Part shown: in pieces, positions 54,992 to 64,000 of the stretch
How the letters are laid out: each line of letters begins with the position of its first letter
Position numbering within the stretch: the first letter of the stretch is position 1
Assembly (NCBI GenBank): GCA_049323795.1
Contig: JBMOOH010000031.1
Location: 1 to 64,000 of the forward strand
Source of the DNA: JAOADN01 sp049323795
GTDB taxonomy: Bacteria > Pseudomonadota > Alphaproteobacteria > Rhodobacterales > Rhodobacteraceae
DNA length: 64,000 bases
Direction of reading: 5' to 3'
Program-made: the position numbers and the translations under genes
The notes under the pieces: model-generated
Told to the model about the DNA's origin: nothing
Databases searched by the model: none
The model's input: only the letters and a program-made list of their open reading frames with translations

Positions 54992-55507
54992 TCAAGCGGC
55001 CTGCCGCTCCTCGAGGGTCTTGAGGATGCCGGCGATGTTCGCCGCAGGTGCGCCAATGGCGCCCGCCAGGTTCGACGCCGGGGCCCCGATGCACGCCACG
55101 ATCTGAGCGATGAGCTCTTCGCGCGACGGCATGGATGCCACGGCCTTCACCCCGGCCGGGTCCAGAGCCGCGTCGCCCATCGAGCCGCCGAGGATCACGA
55201 ACTTCTCGTTCCCCCTGGCGAACTTGTCGGTGACCTTCGCCGCAGCGACGGGGTCCTCCGAATAGGCGAGCACGGTCATGCCCGTGAGAAGCTTGCCGAT
55301 GCTTGCGCAGGGCCTACCCTCGAGGGCGATCTTGGCGAGCCTGTTCTTGGCGACACGCACGGACCCTCCGGCGGCACGCATTTCCGCCCTGAGACCCTGC
55401 ATTTCAGCAACCGTCATGCCTTCGTAGCGGGCAACCACCACGACGCCAGAGCTTTCGAAGATCTGGCCGAGTTCATCGACCACTTTCTCTTTCTGGGCTC
55501 TATCCAC
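54992..55507 (-). CDS. rplJ: 50S ribosomal protein L10
   Basis: 171 residues with a GTG start at 55507 (GGAG about 10 bp upstream). MDRAQKEKVVDELGQIFESS and VVVARYEGMTVAEMQGLRAE are diagnostic; the C-terminal helix binds L7/L12 dimers. Its leader is long (289 bp) and structured, where L10 autoregulates in many bacteria. Confidence 0.97.
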   Translation of the reverse strand: MDRAQKEKVVDELGQIFESSGVVVVARYEGMTVAEMQGLRAEMRAAGGSVRVAKNRLAKIALEGRPCASIGKLLTGMTVLAYSEDPVAAAKVTDKFARGNEKFVILGGSMGDAALDPAGVKAVASMPSREELIAQIVACIGAPASNLAGAIGAPAANIAGILKTLEERQAA

Positions 55508-55796
55508 GGTTTCACTCCAAGTGTGGGGGGTTCCCCCCGGCTCTTCTCTCCCCTTGGGCTCATGCCCGCGGGGCCTTCGGGTCCGCGATGGTCCCGAGGG
55601 CCAGATCGCCCGGGGTCAGCGCCCCGGAAATCCGTCTCGTTCCCCATCTCAGGAAGGACTTCCGCGGGACTGGCCCGCCGCCCTCCGTCTCGGACAGGAC
55701 GGGGCGTCTCCGCCCCGCCATTCGCCGGGACCGAAGCCCCGGAGAATTCTTGTCAGGCAGGTGAGTTTGCCCGAAGGGGCGCTTCACCCGCCGCCG
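55508..55796 (-). promoter_or_regulatory. L10 leader region between rplA and rplJ
   Basis: 289 bp without a gene. Several stems are visible, including GGGGGGAACCCCCC (55538-55525) close to the rplJ start and GGGGCGGAGACGCCCC further up. Position matches the L10 leader that L10-L7/L12 binds in other bacteria; I could not confirm the kink-turn motif by eye. Confidence 0.5.
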
Positions 55797-56495
55797 TCAG
55801 GCGGTCGTCGCCGACGACACGTCGAGGCTGACGCCCGGCCCCATGGTCGAGGACAGCGACACCTTCTTGACGTAGGTGCCCTTGGCCCCGGCGGGCCTGG
55901 CGCGGCTCACCGCCTCGACGAAGGCGCGGACGTTCTGGGCCAGCTTGTCGGCATCGAAGCTCACCTTGCCGATACCGGCATGGATGACGCCGGCCTTCTC
56001 GACCTTGAACTGCACTTCGCCGCCCTTGGCCGCCTTGACGGCGTTGGCGACGTCCATCGTCACCGTGCCGACCTTCGGGTTCGGCATCAGGTTGCGCGGC
56101 CCGAGGATCTTGCCCAGGCGGCCGACGATCGGCATCATGTCCGGCGTCGCGATGCAGCGGTCGAAGTTCAGGTTGCCGCCCTGGATCGACTCCATCAGGT
56201 CCTCGGCGCCCACGATGTCGGCGCCCGCCGCCTTCGCCTCGTCCGCCTTGCCGCCGCGCGCGAACACCGCCACGCGGACGGTCTTGCCCGTGCCGTTCGG
56301 CAGTTGCACGACGCCGCGGACCATCTGGTCGGCGTGGCGCGGGTCGACGCCGAGATTCATCGCGATCTCGAGCGTCTCGTCGAACTTGGCGCTCGCCGCA
56401 TCCTTGATGAGCCTGACCGCCTCGTCGACCGACAGGTTCGACTTGCCCGCGAACAGGGCCTCGGCCTTCCGGGTCCGTTTTCCGACTTTCGCCAT
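55797..56495 (-). CDS. rplA: 50S ribosomal protein L1
   Basis: 232 residues; KRTRKAEALFAGKSNLSVDE, RHADQMVRGVVQLPNGTGKT and LGPRNLMPNPKVGTVTMDVA are diagnostic. L1 binds 23S rRNA at the mobile E-site stalk and often represses its own rplKA mRNA. It follows rplK by 3 bp. Confidence 0.98.
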   Translation of the reverse strand: MAKVGKRTRKAEALFAGKSNLSVDEAVRLIKDAASAKFDETLEIAMNLGVDPRHADQMVRGVVQLPNGTGKTVRVAVFARGGKADEAKAAGADIVGAEDLMESIQGGNLNFDRCIATPDMMPIVGRLGKILGPRNLMPNPKVGTVTMDVANAVKAAKGGEVQFKVEKAGVIHAGIGKVSFDADKLAQNVRAFVEAVSRARPAGAKGTYVKKVSLSSTMGPGVSLDVSSATTA

Positions 56496-56498
56496 GAC

Positions 56499-56951
56499 TT
56501 ACCCCTTGACCTCGATGCCCATCGACTTGGCCGAGCCAAGGATGATCTTCATCGCCGCGTCCACGTCGTTGGCCGACAGATCCTTCATCTTCGCTTCGGC
56601 GATCTGGCGCACCTGCGCGACGGTGATCGACCCCGCCACATCGCGGCCCGGCCTGACCGACGCCTTCGGGCGGTTGCGCTTGCCGACCGGCTTCAGGCCC
56701 GCGGCCTTCTTGATGTAGTAGGACGCCGGCGGCGTCCTCATCTCGAAGGTGAAGGACTTGTCGGCGTAGTAGGTGATGATCGTCGGGATCGGCGAACCCG
56801 GCTCCATCTCCTGGGTCTTCGCGTTGAAGGCCTTGCAGAATTCCATGATGTTGATCCCGCGCTGACCGAGCGCCGGACCGATCGGCGGGGATGGGTTGGC
56901 CTGCCCCGCCTTGACTTGCAGCTTGAGGCTGCCGACGACTTTCTTGGCCAT
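56499..56951 (-). CDS. rplK: 50S ribosomal protein L11
   Basis: 150 residues; VVGSLKLQVKAGQANPSPPI and GPALGQRGINIMEFCKAFNA are the L11 N-terminal domain. It is at the GTPase-associated centre and is needed for RelA-type stringent response and thiopeptide binding. Confidence 0.98.
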   Translation of the reverse strand: MAKKVVGSLKLQVKAGQANPSPPIGPALGQRGINIMEFCKAFNAKTQEMEPGSPIPTIITYYADKSFTFEMRTPPASYYIKKAAGLKPVGKRNRPKASVRPGRDVAGSITVAQVRQIAEAKMKDLSANDVDAAMKIILGSAKSMGIEVKG

Positions 56952-57045
56952 CTGGCCCTCTCCTTGTCACATGTCCCGGTGATGCCGGAACCTTGCCTAG
57001 CGGTCTGACGGCCCGGACCGCGGCCCGGACCTCCCGCACCTCACG

Positions 57046-57579
57046 TCAGGACGACTTCGTCACCTGCGTGAATTCCAGTTCCACCGGCGTCGGACGGCCG
57101 AAGATCGACACCGTCACCTTCAGCCGGCTCGCATTCTCGTCCACTTCCTCGACCATCCCCGAGAACCCCTCGAACGGGCCGTCCGTCACGCTGACATTCT
57201 CTCCGATCTCGAAGCGGATCAGGTTGCGCGGCGCGGCCTCGCCCTCCTCGGCGCGTTTCAGGATTCCGTTCACTTCGGCATCGCGCATCGGCATCGGCTT
57301 GCCCTGCGGGCCGAGGAACCCGGTCACCCGGTTGATCGAGGTGATCAGGTGGTAGCCCCGATCGGACATGTCCATGTGCACCAGGACATAGCCCGGCATG
57401 AAGCGGCGCTCGGACGTCACCTTCTTGCCGCGGCGGATTTCCAGCACCTCTTCGGTCGGGACCAGCACCTCGTCGATCTCGTCCTGAAGGCCCTTCTCGG
57501 CCACGGCGTGCCTGATCTGCTCGGCAATCTTCTTCTCGAAGTTCGAGAGGACGCTCACCGAATACCACCGTTTCGCCAT
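57046..57579 (-). CDS. nusG: Transcription termination/antitermination factor NusG
   Basis: 177 residues. WYSVSVLSNFEKKIAEQIRH starts the NGN domain; VRMDMSD-type VLVHMDMSDRGYHLITSINR follows; the C-terminal KOW domain has VSVTDGPFEGFSGMVEEVDE. It links RNA polymerase with Rho or with S10 on the ribosome. Its own promoter lies at 57726-57754. Confidence 0.98.
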   Translation of the reverse strand: MAKRWYSVSVLSNFEKKIAEQIRHAVAEKGLQDEIDEVLVPTEEVLEIRRGKKVTSERRFMPGYVLVHMDMSDRGYHLITSINRVTGFLGPQGKPMPMRDAEVNGILKRAEEGEAAPRNLIRFEIGENVSVTDGPFEGFSGMVEEVDENASRLKVTVSIFGRPTPVELEFTQVTKSS

Positions 57580-57725
57580 CTGCCCTACGACCCCGGTCTG
57601 CCTGGGGTCGGCAAGGACGCCGGCCCGGACTGTTCCATAGTTTCAAGCGGCTTGCGCCGCGTCCTCCCGAAAGAAATCAGCGCGCGAGCCGAATCGTTCG
57701 CGCGCCGTTGCCGGAAAGTGCGGCG

Positions 57726-57754
57726 GACATACCGCCCGGGGAATCGGAATTCAA
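57726..57754 (-). promoter_or_regulatory. Candidate nusG promoter
   Basis: Minus strand: TTGAAT (57754-57749), 17 bp, TATGTC (57731-57726), then GC-rich CGCCGC. Leader about 140 nt to nusG. Confidence 0.6.
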
Positions 57755-57773
57755 GGCCGAATACCGGACCGGA

Positions 57774-57965
57774 TCAGGAGGACAGCCCGAGCACGAACTG
57801 CAGCCCGTAACGGATCGCGAGGTCCACGAGGAAGAAGAACACCGCCGTTATGGCGGCCATGATGAAGACCATGATCGTCGTCGTGGTGACCTCGCGCCGG
57901 GTCGGCCAGACCACCTTCGAGACTTCCGCACGGACCTGCTGGATGAACTGGACGGGGTTGGCCAT
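57774..57965 (-). CDS. secE: Preprotein translocase subunit SecE
   Basis: 63 residues; NPVQFIQQVRAEVSKVVWPT, then RREVTTTTIMVFIMAAITA, gives the single-TM short SecE of alphaproteobacteria with the WPTRxE motif. It stabilises SecY. The small size is normal. Confidence 0.97.
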   Translation of the reverse strand: MANPVQFIQQVRAEVSKVVWPTRREVTTTTIMVFIMAAITAVFFFLVDLAIRYGLQFVLGLSS

Positions 57966-57995
57966 GTCGAACTTTCCCGGGATGACGGTGGGCGC

Positions 57996-58024
57996 GACCT
58001 ACGCGAGCGGGCGGAAGGAATCAA
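57996..58024 (-). promoter_or_regulatory. Candidate secE promoter
   Basis: Minus strand: TTGATT (58024-58019), 17 bp, TAGGTC (58001-57996), then GCGCCC. Transcription would start about 25 bp before secE. Confidence 0.6.
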
Positions 58025-58097
58025 GAGCGCGCCGATCACATTCGGTCCGGCCTTCGGAGCCGCGGCCCGGCGGCCGCAGCGCGCAGGCAGACAAGAA

Positions 58098-58173
58098 TGG
58101 CAGGGGCAGCAGGGCTCGAACCCGCGACCTACGGTTTTGGAGACCGTCGCTCTACCAGCTGAGCTATACCCCT
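58098..58173 (-). tRNA. tRNA-Trp (anticodon CCA)
   Basis: 76 nt including encoded CCA. Minus-strand sequence starts AGGGGTATAGCTCAGCTGG; the anticodon loop is CTCCAAA; the T arm has GGTTCGAGCC; the acceptor AGGGGTA pairs with TGCCCCT, followed by discriminator G and CCA. It lies between tuf copy 2 and secE, its usual neighbourhood. Confidence 0.97.
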
Positions 58174-58186
58174 GTGACCGGGTGCG

Positions 58187-58215
58187 GGCTTACGGCAGGG
58201 GCGCAGGGAAATCAA
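58187..58215 (-). promoter_or_regulatory. Candidate tRNA-Trp promoter
   Basis: Minus strand: TTGATT (58215-58210), 17 bp, TAAGCC (58192-58187), then CGCACC. The predicted start is a few bases before the mature tRNA. The -10 is weak. Confidence 0.5.
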
Positions 58216-58308
58216 GGGGCACAGGGATGGCGCGACGCCCGGAACAGGCGGCCCCCATGCCACAGGGAAGCCGCCCGGCGGGGCGTGGCGGGCGGACCCC
58301 GCCGCGCC

Positions 58309-59484
<1,176 letters not shown>

Positions 59485-59540
59485 ATCGGCAGCCTCATGG
59501 TTTCTCGGGGCCCCGACGGGGGCCCACCCGACGAGCGCGC

Positions 59541-59569
59541 TTCCTATTTCCGCGTCCCTGAAAAATCAA
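59541..59569 (-). promoter_or_regulatory. Candidate promoter of the second tuf gene
   Basis: Minus strand: TTGATT (59569-59564), 17 bp, TAGGAA (59546-59541), then GCGCGC. Leader about 50 nt. Same pattern as the str, secE, nusG and tRNA-Trp promoters. Confidence 0.65.
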
Positions 59570-59617
59570 GCGCGCGTTGGCGGCGGGCCGGCCCCCCGGA
59601 GCGCGCGCCGGCCCCGT

Positions 59618-60358
59618 TCAGGGCAGGCCGATGGTCTGTCCGGCAGGGGCGGGCCGCGGCCGCTTCGGCCGGGCTCCGGCCGGTGCCGTCCCCGTCGCGG
59701 CATCGGCCGGACCGGCTTCGGAACCGGCCCCCGGTGCGGCCTCCGCTGCGGGGCCGGGCGCGGCGCCCGCTGCGGTGCCGGGGACACCGGACATCGGCGT
59801 CAGGACGGCCCGGGCGGCGGCCGCTTCGGGCGTGAACCACGCCTTGTTCGCGATCAGCCATTCGTCGATCTTCCGTGCGGCGTTGCGGGACAGGGTTTCC
59901 ATCTGCTGTTCGCGCGATCTCGTCAGGCCCGAGCCGATGAGCGTCGATCCCGAGAAGTTCTCGAACACCGTGATCTGCTTCGGCTCTGCGTTGATAATGC
60001 GCTGCGCGGTGTCGTCCCAGACGTTCACGGTGATGGCGAGCACCGACTTCGGGCTGAGCACGACCGGGATGCCGGGCACCGCGAGAGCGTAGGCCTCGAC
60101 GCCCACGCCGAGGTGATAGAGCTTTCCGCCATCGTAACGCCCGATCCGCTCGGCCACGGCCGCCTTGAGTGATGCCTCCCACTCGGCCGCCGTCGCCGGA
60201 CGCGAGGGGCCGACCGGCTTGGCGTTCTTCGCCACCACGATGTTGTAGCCAAGCTCGAAATTGCCCAGCGGCGGAGGGGTCTTCGACAGGTCTTCGGCGC
60301 CGCAGCCGGCAAGCAGGAGGACCAGTGCTGCGATCGCCGCACGGCGGAGAAGGATCAT
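59618..60358 (-). CDS. Lipoprotein of unknown function
   Basis: 246 residues. The N-terminus MILLRRAAIAALVLLLAGCG contains a lipobox (LLAG-C), so a lipid-anchored envelope protein is expected. Residues about 30-165 are a compact domain (LGNFELGYNIVVAKNAKPVG, AITVNVWDDTAQRIINAEPK); the last 60 residues are an Ala/Pro/Gly-rich low-complexity tail. I recognise no family with certainty. It is divergent from the cytochrome P450 gene and follows, in opposite sense, the tuf promoter region. Confidence 0.85.
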   Translation of the reverse strand: MILLRRAAIAALVLLLAGCGAEDLSKTPPPLGNFELGYNIVVAKNAKPVGPSRPATAAEWEASLKAAVAERIGRYDGGKLYHLGVGVEAYALAVPGIPVVLSPKSVLAITVNVWDDTAQRIINAEPKQITVFENFSGSTLIGSGLTRSREQQMETLSRNAARKIDEWLIANKAWFTPEAAAARAVLTPMSGVPGTAAGAAPGPAAEAAPGAGSEAGPADAATGTAPAGARPKRPRPAPAGQTIGLP

Positions 60359-60480
60359 GACGTCAGGCCCTCGGAAACATGTTCACAACGCTTACAGGCA
60401 GGGCACTTCGCCCGCAATCGGCGTTGGCCTCGCGTCATCGGCACCTATATGCCGAAGGGGATCAGCAAGGAAAGACCGCG

Positions 60481-61863
60481 ATGCCCGGCAGCCCAGCCGA
60501 ACGGAGAGCCGACCTGCCGGTGCGCGTGCCGCTGGTGCGCGAACCCTGGGGGATCTGGAAGACGTTCCGGGCCGCGCGGCGGAACGTGCTCGAGATCATC
60601 CCCGAGATCGCCACGCGCCAGCCGATCGTGTCCGGCAGGACCGGCAAGCGCTGGCACATGCTGATGGACCCCGAGGCGAACCGCCGGGTGCTCAAGGACG
60701 CGGTCGAGGACTATCCGAAGTCGGACGTGACGAAGCTGATCCTGTCGCCGGCGATCGGGAACAGCCTGTTCATCGCCGAGGGCCAGCACTGGCACTGGCA
60801 GAGGCGGGCGGCGGCGCCGGTGTTCTCGGTGCGGAACGTCCAGAACCTCGCCCCGGTGATGACGGCCGCCGCCGAGCGGGCCTGCGACCGCCTGGACAAG
60901 GCAGCGGGGCGGGCCGCGAACCTCTTCGACGAGATGGTGACGGCAACCTTCGAGGTGATCGCCGACGTGACCTTCTCGGGCGAGGAGGCGGGCAGGGCCG
61001 CCTTCGACCGCGCCGCGGTGCACAAGGCGATCGACGCCTATATCGGACAGACGGCGAAGGTGTCGCTTCTCGACGTGATCGGCGCGCCGACATGGCTGCC
61101 GCGCCCGTCGCGGATGGTGACGGCGGGCGCGATGGCCGACATGAAGCGCATCGCCGACGGCGCCATCGAGGCGCGGCGCAAGTCGGGGCCGCGGCCGGTG
61201 CCGGACCTGCTGGACCTGCTCTTGGCGGGCGAGGACCCCGAGACGAAGCGGCGGATGGACACTGCGGAACTGCGCGACAACCTTCTGACCTTCATCGTCG
61301 CGGGGCACGAGACGACGGCCCTGACGCTGGCCTGGTCGCTCTACCTTTGCGCCTTTGATCCGACCGTGCAGGACAGGGCGCGGGCCGAGGCGCAGGCGAC
61401 GCTTCAGGGCCGCGCGGCGACGGCGGCGGACCTGCCGAAGCTCGGGTATGTCCGGCAGATCGTCGACGAGGCGCTGCGGCTCTATCCGCCGGCGGCGTTC
61501 CTGAGCCGGACGGCGAAGAAGCCCGACCGGCTTCTCGGCCGCGAGGTGCGCCCCGGCGACACGGTGATGCTTCCGATCTACGCGCTGCACCGGAACCGCC
61601 TCCTGTGGACCGATCCCGACCGCTTCGACCCCGGCCGCTTTGCCGACCCCAAGTCCATCGACCGCTTCGCCTACCTCCCCTTCGGCGACGGCCCCCGCAT
61701 CTGCATCGGCGCGAGCTTCGCCCTGCAGGAGGCGGTGATCATCCTCTCGACGCTTCTGTCGCGGTTCCGCTTCACGCGGGTGCCGGGAAAGGACCCCAAG
61801 CCCGTACTGATCCTGACGCTCAGGCCCGAAGGAGGCGTGTGGCTGACGGTGGAGCGGGCGTGA
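60481..61863 (+). CDS. Cytochrome P450
   Basis: 460 residues from ATG at 60481. I-helix AGHETT (274-279), K-helix EALR (330-333) and heme loop FGDGPRICIG with Cys408 are intact, with the PERF-like RFDPGRF ahead of it. No membrane anchor is seen, so a soluble bacterial P450; the EALRLYPPA stretch and length of 460 resemble the eukaryote-like fatty-acid/terpenoid hydroxylase clans. No ferredoxin or reductase gene is near; partners must be elsewhere. It converges on parC. Confidence 0.93.
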   Translation: MPGSPAERRADLPVRVPLVREPWGIWKTFRAARRNVLEIIPEIATRQPIVSGRTGKRWHMLMDPEANRRVLKDAVEDYPKSDVTKLILSPAIGNSLFIAEGQHWHWQRRAAAPVFSVRNVQNLAPVMTAAAERACDRLDKAAGRAANLFDEMVTATFEVIADVTFSGEEAGRAAFDRAAVHKAIDAYIGQTAKVSLLDVIGAPTWLPRPSRMVTAGAMADMKRIADGAIEARRKSGPRPVPDLLDLLLAGEDPETKRRMDTAELRDNLLTFIVAGHETTALTLAWSLYLCAFDPTVQDRARAEAQATLQGRAATAADLPKLGYVRQIVDEALRLYPPAAFLSRTAKKPDRLLGREVRPGDTVMLPIYALHRNRLLWTDPDRFDPGRFADPKSIDRFAYLPFGDGPRICIGASFALQEAVIILSTLLSRFRFTRVPGKDPKPVLILTLRPEGGVWLTVERA

Positions 61864-61867
61864 CGGC

Positions 61868-61886
61868 GGGGAGGCTCTGCCTCCCC
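61868..61886. repeat. REP-like hairpin between convergent P450 and parC genes
   Basis: GGGGAGGC-TCT-GCCTCCCC, a perfect 8-bp stem with a 3-nt loop, starts 4 bp past the P450 stop. The following CCCTCCGGGATACTTGAGCC recalls a common intergenic repeat of Rhodobacterales. There is no T-run. Serves both genes as possible terminator. Confidence 0.5.
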
Positions 61887-61932
61887 GTGCCCCTCCGGGA
61901 TACTTGAGCCAGGATGAAGATGCTGGGCGGCT

Positions 61933-64000
61933 TCACCCGAACCGGTTGTCCCGCGGAAAGCCGTGGGGGGGCTGCTTGCCGACGCCGGCGCGCCTGGCGA
62001 GCCAGTCGGTCATGGCTTCGGTGCGGGTATTGCCGTTCGGCATGATCCAGCTGAGGCCGCGGGCCATGTCGAAGGTGGTCACGTCCGACAGGCCGCCGTC
62101 GAGCTCGAGCTGGCCCTGGCGGCCGCGGACGGTGTTGTACCGCTGAAGCCGCACGCCCTTGCCCCGCGCCATCTCGGGGAGTTCGGCGAGCGGGAACACC
62201 AGAAGCTTGCGGTTCTTCGAGACGACCGCGACGTGGTCGCCCGCGGCGGGTTTCACGACCGCCATCCTCGCCTTGTCTGACAGGTTCATCACCTGCTTGC
62301 CCGCGCGGGTCTGGGCCACGACCTCGTCGGCCGAGACGACGAAGCCGTCGCCCTCGTCCGAGGCGACGATCAGCTTCTGCCCCTCGCGGTAGGGCAGGAT
62401 CGTGACGATGTCGGCGTCGTTCGGCAGGTCGATCATCAGGCGCAGCGGTTCGCCCATGCCGCGCCCGCCGGGGAGGTTCGCGCCGAGCACGGTGTAGAAG
62501 CGCCCGTTGGTGCCCGCGATCAGGATGCGGTCGGTCGTCTCGGCAGGCAGGGTGAAGCGGCCTTCGTCGCCGTCCTTGAACTTCACCTCCGAACCCGGGG
62601 CGAGGTGGCCCTTCATCGCCCGGACCCAGCCCATCTTCGACAGGATGACGGTGATCGGTTCCTTCTCGATCATGTCCTCGGGGGCGATGTCGGGCGTCTC
62701 GGCGGCGTCGGCGAAGGTGGTGCGCCGGGCGCCGCCGGGGGCGTCGCGGCCGAACCTCTTCTGCACGTCCCGAAGCTCGGACGCGATCCTCTTCCACTGC
62801 AGGCCCTGGTCGGCGAGCAGGTCCTCGAGTCCCGCGCGCTCTTCGGTCAGCGCGTCGTGTTCCTTGCGAAGCTCGATCTCTTCCAGACGCCGCAGGGACC
62901 GCAGCCGCATGTTGAGGATCGCCTCGGCCTGCGTCTCGGTCAGTTCGCCCTCGTCGCCCCCGGGGGGCGGCGCGGGGGTGAGGTAGTCGCGTTCGGAGGT
63001 CGCGCGGGGGTGGGCGCGGCCCCAGACCTCGCGCAACAGCGCGGCCTTCGGGTCCTCATCGTAGCGGATGATGTCGATGACCCGGTCGAGGTTCAGGTAG
63101 GCGACGATGAAACCCTCAAGGAGTTCCAGCCGCGCGTCGATCTTTTCCAGCCGGTGCTGCGACCGGCGGACCAGCACGTCGCGGCGGTGATCGAGGAAGG
63201 CGCGGAGGATCTCCTTCAGCGCGCAGACCCTGGGGACACGGCCGTCGATCAGCACGTTCATGTTGAGGCCGAAGCGGATTTCCAGTTCCGAGTTGCGGAA
63301 GAGCATGCCCATCAGCATTTCGGGGTCCACCGTGCGGGCGCGGGGTTCCAGCACGATGCGGATATCCTCGGCGCTTTCGTCGCGGACGTCGGCAAGCGCC
63401 GGGACCTTCTTCACCTGTATGAGTTCCGCGATCCGTTCGATCAGCCTCGACTTCTGGACCTGATAGGGAATCTCGGTCACGACGACCTGCCACTGGCCCC
63501 TCCCGAGGTCCTCGACCGTCCAGCGCGCGCGGAGGCGGAAGCTGCCGCGGCCCGTGCGGTAGGCCTCGAGGATGCTCCCGCGCGGCTCGACGATGACGCC
63601 GCCCGTCGGGAAGTCCGGGCCGGGGACGAAGCCGACGAGCGTTTCGTCGCGGGCGTCCGGCGCCTTCAGGAGGTGCAGGCAGGCGTCGATCAGTTCGTGG
63701 AGGTTGTGGGGCGGGATGTTCGTCGCCATCCCGACGGCGATGCCCGACGAGCCGTTCGCCAGAAGGTTCGGGAAGGCGGCGGGCAGCACGACCGGCTCTT
63801 CCAGGGTGCCGTCGTAGTTCGGGCGGAAGTCGACCGCGTCCTCGGCGAGACCCTCCATCAGCGCCTCGGCGGCGGCGGCGAGGCGCGCCTCGGTGTAGCG
63901 GGAGGCGGCGGGATTGTCGCCGTCGACGTTGCCGAAGTTGCCCTGCCCGTCGACGAGCGGATAGCGCATGGCGAAGGGCTGGGCCAGACGCGCCATCGCG
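61933..64000 (-). CDS. parC: DNA topoisomerase IV subunit A, 3' part
   Basis: About 688 C-terminal residues are visible; the start lies beyond the window edge. GQGNFGNVDGDNPAASRYTE contains the catalytic Tyr, and LLANGSSGIAVGMATNIPPH and the GyrA-like coiled-coil region follow. The C-terminal domain has the shorter, degenerate blades of ParC rather than a GyrA box, so ParC is preferred to GyrA. The QRP-type region with the quinolone-determining residues is not in the window. Confidence 0.93.
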   Translation of the reverse strand, partial: AMARLAQPFAMRYPLVDGQGNFGNVDGDNPAASRYTEARLAAAAEALMEGLAEDAVDFRPNYDGTLEEPVVLPAAFPNLLANGSSGIAVGMATNIPPHNLHELIDACLHLLKAPDARDETLVGFVPGPDFPTGGVIVEPRGSILEAYRTGRGSFRLRARWTVEDLGRGQWQVVVTEIPYQVQKSRLIERIAELIQVKKVPALADVRDESAEDIRIVLEPRARTVDPEMLMGMLFRNSELEIRFGLNMNVLIDGRVPRVCALKEILRAFLDHRRDVLVRRSQHRLEKIDARLELLEGFIVAYLNLDRVIDIIRYDEDPKAALLREVWGRAHPRATSERDYLTPAPPPGGDEGELTETQAEAILNMRLRSLRRLEEIELRKEHDALTEERAGLEDLLADQGLQWKRIASELRDVQKRFGRDAPGGARRTTFADAAETPDIAPEDMIEKEPITVILSKMGWVRAMKGHLAPGSEVKFKDGDEGRFTLPAETTDRILIAGTNGRFYTVLGANLPGGRGMGEPLRLMIDLPNDADIVTILPYREGQKLIVASDEGDGFVVSADEVVAQTRAGKQVMNLSDKARMAVVKPAAGDHVAVVSKNRKLLVFPLAELPEMARGKGVRLQRYNTVRGRQGQLELDGGLSDVTTFDMARGLSWIMPNGNTRTEAMTDWLARRAGVGKQPPHGFPRDNRFG

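Overview
The window is high-GC DNA from an alphaproteobacterium, most probably of the Rhodobacteraceae/Paracoccaceae. The pointers are the ctaC-ctaB-(small ORF)-ctaG-ctaE-SURF1-thrC-M16 peptidase-RimJ order without ctaD, a VPLPA-type C-terminal sorting signal, two identical tuf genes inside the ribosomal superoperon, and the character of the proteins. Species cannot be fixed from sequence alone.

Layout. 1-126: right tip of an IS630-family element running off the edge. 127-12.4 kb: mixed chromosomal genes (VPLPA-sorted protein, dimethylglycine-dehydrogenase-like flavoprotein, 2-hydroxyacid dehydrogenase, SH3 protein, M3 peptidase, EcsC protein, acetyltransferase, flavin reductase, and the mtnP-apt salvage pair). 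12.5-14.5 kb: acetyltransferase and a GlcD-type FAD oxidase. 14.7-22.2 kb: cytochrome c oxidase subunit/assembly operon continuing into thrC, M16 peptidase and RimJ-like genes. 22.3-23.8 kb: tldD. 23.8-29.4 kb: a hydroxyproline-type catabolic operon (DapA-like deaminase, D-amino-acid oxidase-like flavoprotein, proline racemase family, two SDRs) divergent from a GntR/FCD regulator. 29.4-31.4 kb: an IS graveyard (IS630 and IS5 remnants) around a universal stress gene with an FNR-type box. 31.4-41.2 kb: a 2OG-Fe(II) oxygenase, then the S10 and str ribosomal operons read leftwards. 41.5-45.7 kb: a five-gene envelope cassette (PAP2 phosphatase, GT39, LAB_N, GT2, EamA transporter). 45.8-59.5 kb: rpoC, rpoB, rplL, rplJ, rplA, rplK, nusG, secE, tRNA-Trp and a second tuf. 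59.6-64 kb: lipoprotein, cytochrome P450 and the 3' part of parC.

How it works together. Most of the right half is one leftward-transcribed transcription/translation block, with several promoters of the form TTGA(C/T/A)N-17 bp-TA, mostly followed by GC-rich discriminators. That is what growth-rate and stringent control would predict. The S10 operon stops at rplP: rpmC, rpsQ and the rest of spc/alpha are not in the window, and the break coincides with IS debris.

No convincing completely new multi-gene system was found. The best leads are the 2OG oxygenase next to rplP, the truncated S10 operon at an IS cluster, IS tips that supply stop codons to neighbouring genes, the hydroxyproline-like operon with two unexplained SDRs and palindromic operators, and the shared promoter architecture of the translation genes.
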